A stretch of DNA of 64,000 nt from FEB-12 sp964503315 (GTDB lineage Bacteria; Zixibacteria; MSB-5A5; GN15; FEB-12). The notes under the pieces were generated by a model that worked only from the letters and a program-made list of their open reading frames with translations, was not told the DNA's origin and did no database searches. The stretch is from NCBI GenBank assembly GCA_964503315.1, contig CAZCZL010000010.1:62001-126000 (forward strand). The letters run 5' to 3'. This document shows positions 59,047 to 64,000 of this stretch, piece by piece; position 1 is the first letter of the stretch; each line of letters opens with the position of its first letter. A program made the position numbers and the translations under genes.

Positions 59047-59820
59047 TTACCAGAAAAGATACAGGCCAAAGAGACCGATGGCAAAGCAATAGTAGGCGAA
59101 GTACTCGAACTTCCCCTTCTTCACCGAACTGAGCACCCAGTAGACTGAGATAAGGCCGCAGACGAATGAGACGACCGTCGCCAGGAGGTACGGCATCACC
59201 AGTTCCGACGCAACGCCAGCCATATCAGGGATACCGAGGATGATCGCACCGGCGATAGCCGGTATAGATAAGAGAAACGAGAACTCGGCGGCTTCCGCCG
59301 GTTTGACTCCCGCGAGCAGACCAGCGACGATGGTCGAACCGGAGCGGGAGATTCCGGGGAGAATTGAGATTGCCTGTCCGATCCCCATCCAGATGACTGT
59401 TGGAATGGTCAGGCCGGCGGTTCCGGCCTTGACCAGACGCGGCAGAAATAGTATGCCGCCGGTGATGATAAGTTCAACCGAAGTCTGCAATGGGTTTGAG
59501 AAAGTCGACTCAAAGTAGTCTTTGAGCAGAACTCCCGCCAAGCCGGCCGGGATGGTTCCAATGATCAACAGCAGAATAATGCGCCGCTCCTTCGTCATCT
59601 CCTTAACGAAGAGACTTTTTATGAGCGTGAAGATCTGGTTGCGGAAGTAGATGATCACGGAAAGCAGTGTCCCGAGATGGACCAGCAGCTCAAGTGTGAT
59701 GCCTGGCTGTTTAACTTTGAGGACCGCTTCGGCAATGACCAGATGTCCCGATGACGAGACCGGGAGGAACTCGGTCATCCCCTGGACGATGCCGAGGATC
59801 AGGGCGTCTATAAATGACAT
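59047..59820 (-). CDS. uppP: Undecaprenyl-diphosphatase
   Basis: Membrane enzyme that recycles undecaprenyl diphosphate for peptidoglycan and LPS synthesis. The 257-residue protein has the two signature motifs, GMTEFLPVSSSGHLVIAE (residues about 14-31) and LPGISRSGSTIVAGLLAG (near 153-170), among about eight helices. It is the first gene of a set with the GT9-GmhB fusion, whose start lies next to its stop. This grouping joins lipid-carrier recycling with core sugar transfer. Confidence 0.95.
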   Translation of the reverse strand: MSFIDALILGIVQGMTEFLPVSSSGHLVIAEAVLKVKQPGITLELLVHLGTLLSVIIYFRNQIFTLIKSLFVKEMTKERRIILLLIIGTIPAGLAGVLLKDYFESTFSNPLQTSVELIITGGILFLPRLVKAGTAGLTIPTVIWMGIGQAISILPGISRSGSTIVAGLLAGVKPAEAAEFSFLLSIPAIAGAIILGIPDMAGVASELVMPYLLATVVSFVCGLISVYWVLSSVKKGKFEYFAYYCFAIGLFGLYLFW

Positions 59821-59852
59821 AGGGAAAAGGGGCTCGCGGTCGCGAAGCCCCT
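59821..59852 (-). terminator. Terminator-like hairpin of the 59866 barrel gene
   Basis: AGGGGCT (59828-59834) pairs with AGCCCCT (59846-59852) and CGCG with CGCG inside; TTTTCCCT follows on the minus strand and runs up to the uppP start. Confidence 0.7.
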
Positions 59853-59865
59853 ATTGATCTCTTTC

Positions 59866-60507
59866 TTACTGAATATTGAAATTCATGCCCAAAAAGACGC
59901 CATCGTTGCCGTCGATCTGGAACTCGCCAAAGATACAGATGACCGAGGTCGCCTGCCAGGCCACGCCGCCATTGAGGCCGAACCGGATATCGGACTCGGA
60001 GTCATCGTATCCGGGCGGGGCATCATCCCAACTGAGTGATTCGAGACGGACATTGAGTTTAGCATACGGAGAAAGGGTGCTTCCATTATTCATCGCGAAC
60101 GGATACGAGCCGATCGCCATCGCGCCGAACTGAAAGACGGAGAATTGGTCGATATCGAGATATTCGAAAAAGCCACCGAAGGCCATATCAAACGGCTCGC
60201 GACGTCCCTGGTTGATATCCCAGAACTGCCATTTGAGATCCGCGCCGATAGTGAACTTGAGATCATCATCAGCGTCATACAGGCCGAGCTTGATGCGGCC
60301 ATCGGTATATCGGGAGAGGCCATATTCGAGGGTGGAGAAGACGGAGGTGGCATCGGCGATCCCAACCCCTGCGCCAAAGTTGGCCTTCCCCTGCCCCATG
60401 GCGGAAGCGGTAGTCATAGTGCCAAAAGCCGATCCTACCCCGCTCGCGAGCACCTGGGAGGCAAAGAGGGCGGTCACCAATGCGACCAACAGCAATAGTT
60501 TCTTCAT
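59866..60507 (-). CDS. Outer-membrane beta-barrel protein
   Basis: A 213-residue protein from ATG 60507 (AGGAG five bases upstream). Residues 1-20 form the signal peptide (MKKLLLLVALVTALFASQVL, ending with LASG). The mature domain has strands such as GKANFGAGVGIAD, RIKLGLYDADDDLKFTIGADLKWQFWD, ISPYAKLNVRLESL-like LSPYAKLNVRLESL, and ends VFLGMNFNIQ. It follows the barrel pattern of predicted outer-membrane proteins. It is likely secreted independently of neighbours, with its own terminator. Confidence 0.82.
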   Translation of the reverse strand: MKKLLLLVALVTALFASQVLASGVGSAFGTMTTASAMGQGKANFGAGVGIADATSVFSTLEYGLSRYTDGRIKLGLYDADDDLKFTIGADLKWQFWDINQGRREPFDMAFGGFFEYLDIDQFSVFQFGAMAIGSYPFAMNNGSTLSPYAKLNVRLESLSWDDAPPGYDDSESDIRFGLNGGVAWQATSVICIFGEFQIDGNDGVFLGMNFNIQ

Positions 60508-60736
60508 TGCTCCTATCCTTATGTTATGGCGTTGCATCACGAAAGTGCCTTCAAGCTACGACCCCCGGCAAAAAGAGTCAATCCCAAAAGCGGTCCGCGC
60601 AGGATAAAAGTTGACATGCGACCTTCCGGTAACCACTTTGGGGACAATTGGATGTCCGGATTGGACAGGGTCTGTGACGAGACCGACCCGGACCACTATC
60701 CATTGTACTCAAATTCCACGAATGCGGAGCATTGAT

Positions 60737-62302
60737 ATGACAAAAAACCGTCAGCAATGGGGTACTCGACTCGGGATCATTTTGGCGGTCGCCGGTTCAG
60801 CGGTCGGGCTGGGAAATTTTCTGAGATTCCCTTCTCAGGTCGCGCAAAACGGCGGCGGGGCTTTTATGATCCCTTATTTCGTCGCTTTGGTTCTGCTGGG
60901 CATTCCACTCATGTGGATGGAATGGACCGCGGGACGATTCGGCGGCGGATTCGGGCATTCCTCGGCACCGGGTATCTTTCATTCGATGCGCACCAAAAAT
61001 CGGTTCATCAAGTACTTCGGCGTTGCCGGGATACTGGGACCGTTCATCATCTATATCTACTATGTCTATATCGAGTCGTGGTGTCTCGCGTATGCCTGGT
61101 ATTCGCTGAGTGGCGCGCTGAATCTGAGTTCGGCCGGCGATTATGTGACTTTCTTGCAAGGACACCAGGGAGTAGGGGGCGGCGATTACTTCGCGGGATC
61201 CGCAATCGCTCTCATCTTCTTCATGATCACTTTCGCGACAAATATCTGGGTGACGTACAACGGCATCAAGGGAGGGATCGAGAAGATATGCAATATCGCG
61301 ATGCCTGTTCTTTTCCTGCTTGGTATCGTGCTTGCCATACATGTTTTGACCATGGATCCACCGGCAGGAGCACCAGCCGAACAGACGTCGGCCAACGGGC
61401 TTGGATTCCTCTGGAATCCGGATTTCCAATCACTCGCCAATCCCAAGGTCTGGCTGGCAGCGGCCGGGCAGATATTCTTCACGCTTTCATTGGGGATGGG
61501 AGTGATCATCAGCTACGCAAGCTACCTGAAAAAGCAGGATGATGTGGCGTTGTCAGGTCTGACCGCGGCATCGACGAATGAGTTTGCGGAAGTCGTATTG
61601 GGTGGTTCGATCGTCATCCCCGCCGCCTTCGTGTTTTTCGGGACAGCGAGCATCGCGACTGTGGCATCCTCGGGGACGTTCAATCTAGGTTTTGTGACCA
61701 TGCCGCAGATATTCGCAGGAGCACCGGGCGGCCATATATACGGCTTCTTCTGGTTCTTCATGCTCTTTCTGGCAGGGATAACTTCGTCGATATCACTGGC
61801 GCAACCGGCAGTCGGGTTCATGGAAGATGAATTCAACATCTCGCGCAAGAAGGCGGTGACGATCTTCGCCATCGTCTCATTCCTCCTTTGCCAGCCCGCG
61901 ATATGGCTCTTGAGCAAAGGGGTGCTGGATGACCTGGATTTCTGGGGCGGGACCGTATTGATTGTCGCCGGGGCGGCGTTTGAAGCGGTATTCCTTGCCT
62001 GGGTGGTCGGTATTGACCGGATATGGCACGAGATGCACCAAGGGAGCCTGATACGTGTCCCGCAGATATTCAGGTTCGTGATGAAGTACGTCACACCGAC
62101 CATTCTGATAGTGATGTTCACCTGGTGGCTGGTGGAAGAATGGTGGAATGTGATCACTATGGAAGGCGTGCCAGATGAAAACAAGCCGTGGGTGCTGGGA
62201 ATACGGATTGTGCTGGTGGTGTTGGCGGTGATCCTGGCGATCGCAATCAAGATCGCCTGGCGTGGACGCAGTATGAAAACCTATGTCTCGGAGGAGCGTT
62301 GA
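60737..62302 (+). CDS. Sodium-dependent NSS/SNF transporter
   Basis: A 521-residue, 11-12-helix sodium symporter of the neurotransmitter:sodium symporter family. The first helix has LAVAGSAVGLGNFLRFP, the broken-helix sodium site; EWTAGRFGGG, VTYNGIKGGIEKICNIAMP and the QIFFTLSLGMGVIISYASY helix 6 region are all family hallmarks. It has a GGAG site before ATG 60737, whereas the open frame to 60611 is not needed. Amino acids such as methionine or alanine are the probable cargo. A 40-residue MetS-like subunit gene follows after three bases. Confidence 0.94.
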   Translation: MTKNRQQWGTRLGIILAVAGSAVGLGNFLRFPSQVAQNGGGAFMIPYFVALVLLGIPLMWMEWTAGRFGGGFGHSSAPGIFHSMRTKNRFIKYFGVAGILGPFIIYIYYVYIESWCLAYAWYSLSGALNLSSAGDYVTFLQGHQGVGGGDYFAGSAIALIFFMITFATNIWVTYNGIKGGIEKICNIAMPVLFLLGIVLAIHVLTMDPPAGAPAEQTSANGLGFLWNPDFQSLANPKVWLAAAGQIFFTLSLGMGVIISYASYLKKQDDVALSGLTAASTNEFAEVVLGGSIVIPAAFVFFGTASIATVASSGTFNLGFVTMPQIFAGAPGGHIYGFFWFFMLFLAGITSSISLAQPAVGFMEDEFNISRKKAVTIFAIVSFLLCQPAIWLLSKGVLDDLDFWGGTVLIVAGAAFEAVFLAWVVGIDRIWHEMHQGSLIRVPQIFRFVMKYVTPTILIVMFTWWLVEEWWNVITMEGVPDENKPWVLGIRIVLVVLAVILAIAIKIAWRGRSMKTYVSEER

Positions 62303-62305
62303 GCC

Positions 62306-62428
62306 ATGACAACCGGTGGATGGATCTTCATGCTGGTTTCGTGGGGGATAATAATCTCTCTCCTGGCTTACACGCTTTGGCGGACGCTGAGACATCGCGA
62401 AGGATCAGATAGCAAGCCGAAGAAATAA
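62306..62428 (+). CDS. MetS-family small subunit of the NSS transporter
   Basis: A 40-residue protein, too short for usual gene finding. ATG 62306 comes three bases after the transporter stop, with GGAGG at 62290-62294. A single helix (residues 5-24, WIFMLVSWGIIISLLAYTLW) is followed by a basic, polar tail (RTLRHREGSDSKPKK). In Corynebacterium, MetS is a small partner needed by the NSS transporter MetP. Position, size and topology fit that family. Confidence 0.8.
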   Translation: MTTGGWIFMLVSWGIIISLLAYTLWRTLRHREGSDSKPKK

Positions 62429-62435
62429 TAGACCT

Positions 62436-63551
62436 TCACTCATCCGGGGCAAGCAAACGGCTTGCCTCGGTGAGGAGCGCGTCTTTATCCGGCCCGCCGA
62501 TCCCCGCGCTGGCGAGATAGCGCGCGAACTCATCATCCAGGCGACCGAATGCCGCTCTCCCGAACTGCTCCTGCACCGTTCGAGTGGTCGCGTAATCATA
62601 CCGGATCTCCAGCGAAAAAGCTGACTGGCGAAGTTCTCTGTAGAACTGCGGGGGGATGGTATTGAGTATCTCCGGGGTCACGCCTGACAAAGTTATCCGG
62701 ATGATCTTGTCATCCGGTTGCTGAGAGGCGACAACCTCAGTTACGCGGTCGGCCAGTTGGTCTCCTCGAAGACCGGTGGCATCGATCGCAGGGAGATCGA
62801 TCATCAGTCGCGTGGACAACTCATGAAACGTGAAAGAAAACGGGTCGAGTTCTATGTCGACGAATCCCTTGGCGGCATCGCGTTCCGACATGGAGAGCCG
62901 ATCGGTTGAACCGGCGTAAAAAACGCGTTCCGCGACGCGTGTGAAGTTGTGGTAGTGGCCGAGCGCAGTGTAGTCAAAGCGCTGGAGGGCCTCGGTGGGA
63001 AGCTCCATCTCCCCCAGTTCCATCATGGAGAATTGCGGCATGCCTGACGCGACGCCGTGGGTTACCAGCAAATTGTAGCGATAGCGCGGATCAGGAGCCG
63101 CCAATCGGATCATCTCCTTCATCTCTGCGGCATCATTGGCATGCGGGACAGCAATGATCCGGGCATCGCCGAGGATGATCGACTCTACCGAACCATTGGC
63201 TCCGACATAGAGGTTGTCGATGCCGGAGAATATCTGGAGAGGAGCGTCAAGATGCGACTGCTTGGGGCTGTCGTGGTTACCGGCTATCACAATGGTCGGG
63301 ATCCTGTAGGTAACCGCCAAACGGTAAAGCTGTTGGGCGGCGATAGCGAGGATCTTATTGGCCGGCCGGACCGAATGAAATAGGTCGCCGGAATGGATGC
63401 AGAGGTCGGGCTTGAGCGCGATGATCTTGTCGATGGCCTGCACAAAGCTGGCGACGATATCTTCCTGACGCAGAGTCAGGCCGCTGGCACCGCGCCTCGG
63501 GTGGCTCTCCCCCGCTCCCAAATGGCTGTCTGAGAAATGACAAAGCCTCAT
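62436..63551 (-). CDS. SbcD/Mre11-like DNA repair exonuclease subunit
   Basis: A 371-residue metallophosphoesterase of the SbcD type. The five phosphoesterase motifs are visible: DSHLG (residues about 8-12), GDLFH (about 55-59), GNHDS (about 91-95), THGV (about 165-168) and GHYH (about 196-199). A C-terminal capping domain follows. SbcD with SbcC removes DNA hairpins and covalent ends, but no sbcC is next to it. The ATG 63551 is used; a TTG three codons upstream is also possible. Confidence 0.87.
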   Translation of the reverse strand: MRLCHFSDSHLGAGESHPRRGASGLTLRQEDIVASFVQAIDKIIALKPDLCIHSGDLFHSVRPANKILAIAAQQLYRLAVTYRIPTIVIAGNHDSPKQSHLDAPLQIFSGIDNLYVGANGSVESIILGDARIIAVPHANDAAEMKEMIRLAAPDPRYRYNLLVTHGVASGMPQFSMMELGEMELPTEALQRFDYTALGHYHNFTRVAERVFYAGSTDRLSMSERDAAKGFVDIELDPFSFTFHELSTRLMIDLPAIDATGLRGDQLADRVTEVVASQQPDDKIIRITLSGVTPEILNTIPPQFYRELRQSAFSLEIRYDYATTRTVQEQFGRAAFGRLDDEFARYLASAGIGGPDKDALLTEASRLLAPDE

Positions 63552-63600
63552 GCCGGACAATATAGCCGGGATGAGGCTTCAGGTAAATCGCAATTCGCGC

Positions 63601-64000
63601 TCAGTACAGATTGTACTTGGCGATGCGGTCCCGCAGGGTATTCCGCGAAATACCGAGGGTTTCAGAGGTCTTGACCTGATTCCCTTCAAAGTGCTTCAGG
63701 CAGGCCGCCAGTACCGCTTTCTCCAGCGCGGATTCCAGGAAATGGTAGATCTGACCCGGGGAGTTGGCAATGAGCCGCGGCATGATGGGATCGATGATCT
63801 TCTTGAAGGTCTCAGTATAATCGTTCTGCAATGTATTCAGGTCGAGCTCAAGCTTGGGAGAGTCTTCCATGAGTGACGGGAAGTCTTCCGGCTGGAGCGC
63901 TTCGTTCTTGGACATCACCATCGCGGTATGGAGATTGTTCTCCAGTTCGCGGACGTTGCCGGGCCACTGGTATTTGGCGAGCAGGGCCATCGCCTTCTTG
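63601..64000 (-). CDS. Sigma-54-dependent activator, C-terminal part (partial)
   Basis: The gene runs off the window end; 133 residues are visible. KKAMALLAKYQWPGNVRELENNL is the last motif of the sigma-54 AAA+ domain (R-finger/WPGNVREL). The C-terminal 45 residues form a Fis-type HTH (LEKAVLAACLKHFEGNQVKTSETLGISRNTLRDRIAKYNLY, in parts), which binds enhancer sites. Similar to NtrC/AtoC response regulators. Its target and whether it has a receiver domain cannot be told. Confidence 0.93.
   Translation of the reverse strand, partial: KKAMALLAKYQWPGNVRELENNLHTAMVMSKNEALQPEDFPSLMEDSPKLELDLNTLQNDYTETFKKIIDPIMPRLIANSPGQIYHFLESALEKAVLAACLKHFEGNQVKTSETLGISRNTLRDRIAKYNLY

Overview
The window reads as a chromosomal stretch of a free-living, Gram-negative-type bacterium of the FCB assemblage, most likely the candidate phylum Zixibacteria or a close relative. 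This is an inference from gene content: a secreted M28 peptidase with a C-terminal dockerin, a secreted propeller protein with a type IX-like C-terminal sorting domain, a FISUMP-domain lipoprotein, many small outer-membrane beta-barrels, a GT9-GmhB fusion and a large Alu-domain SRP RNA. No phage, plasmid, transposase or CRISPR locus is visible. Genes use ATG with some GTG and TTG starts, and Shine-Dalgarno sites are often clear.

Layout. 0-12.5 kb: rpsT with its promoter and terminator, an SbnI/ParB-like protein, a dockerin-bearing peptidase, a hotdog thioesterase, a lipoprotein, argF, a LiaF-like membrane protein, a pair of unrecognised overlapping genes, ilvE-rpiB and bioY. 12.5-13.1 kb: a small GIY-YIG nuclease gene boxed by inverted palindromic repeats. 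13.2-17.6 kb: a beta-oxidation operon (thiolase, 3-hydroxyacyl-CoA dehydrogenase, two acyl-CoA dehydrogenases). 17.8-20.7 kb: four outer-membrane barrel genes. 20.7-27.5 kb: a leucine/isoprenoid-type catabolic operon (AtuA-like, carboxyltransferase, enoyl-CoA hydratase, biotin carboxylase, biotin carrier) split by a second GIY-YIG gene with its own, unrelated inverted palindromes. 27.7-34 kb: secreted and lipoprotein genes, VOC and DUF1801 proteins, an ARPP-1-like lipoprotein and an RDD protein. 33.7-36.3 kb: an archaeal-type HMG-CoA synthase, thiolase and DUF35 operon. 36.6-42.8 kb: NlpC/P60, PTS IIA, thioredoxin-like and barrel genes, a dense repeat cluster, tRNA-Ala(CGC), SRP RNA, a DMT exporter and small membrane proteins. 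42.8-49.9 kb: a chaperone block (hsp20, dnaK, DnaJ/CbpA, clpB) with an HNH nuclease gene threaded between cbpA and clpB. 50-56.4 kb: an envelope operon (HExxH-propeller-barrel protein, PQQ-propeller lipoprotein, HEAT-repeat protein). 56.5-59.8 kb: uppP, GT9-GmhB and amrS. 59.9-64 kb: a barrel protein, an NSS transporter with a 40-residue MetS-like subunit, an SbcD-like nuclease and the end of a sigma-54 activator.

How the genes fit together. BioY would import the biotin needed by the carrier protein of the carboxylase. The carboxylase, hydratase, acyl-CoA dehydrogenases, HAD and thiolase together make a credible route from branched or isoprenoid acyl-CoAs to acetyl-CoA. The HMG-CoA synthase operon points the other way, from acetyl-CoA into mevalonate.

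The most unusual signal is non-coding. The intergenic DNA carries at least seven families of short palindromic repeats. Several copies show compensatory stem changes or are nested in each other's loops. Two different families each form an inverted pair around a different GIY-YIG nuclease gene, which I regard as the best candidate here for an undescribed nuclease-palindrome system.
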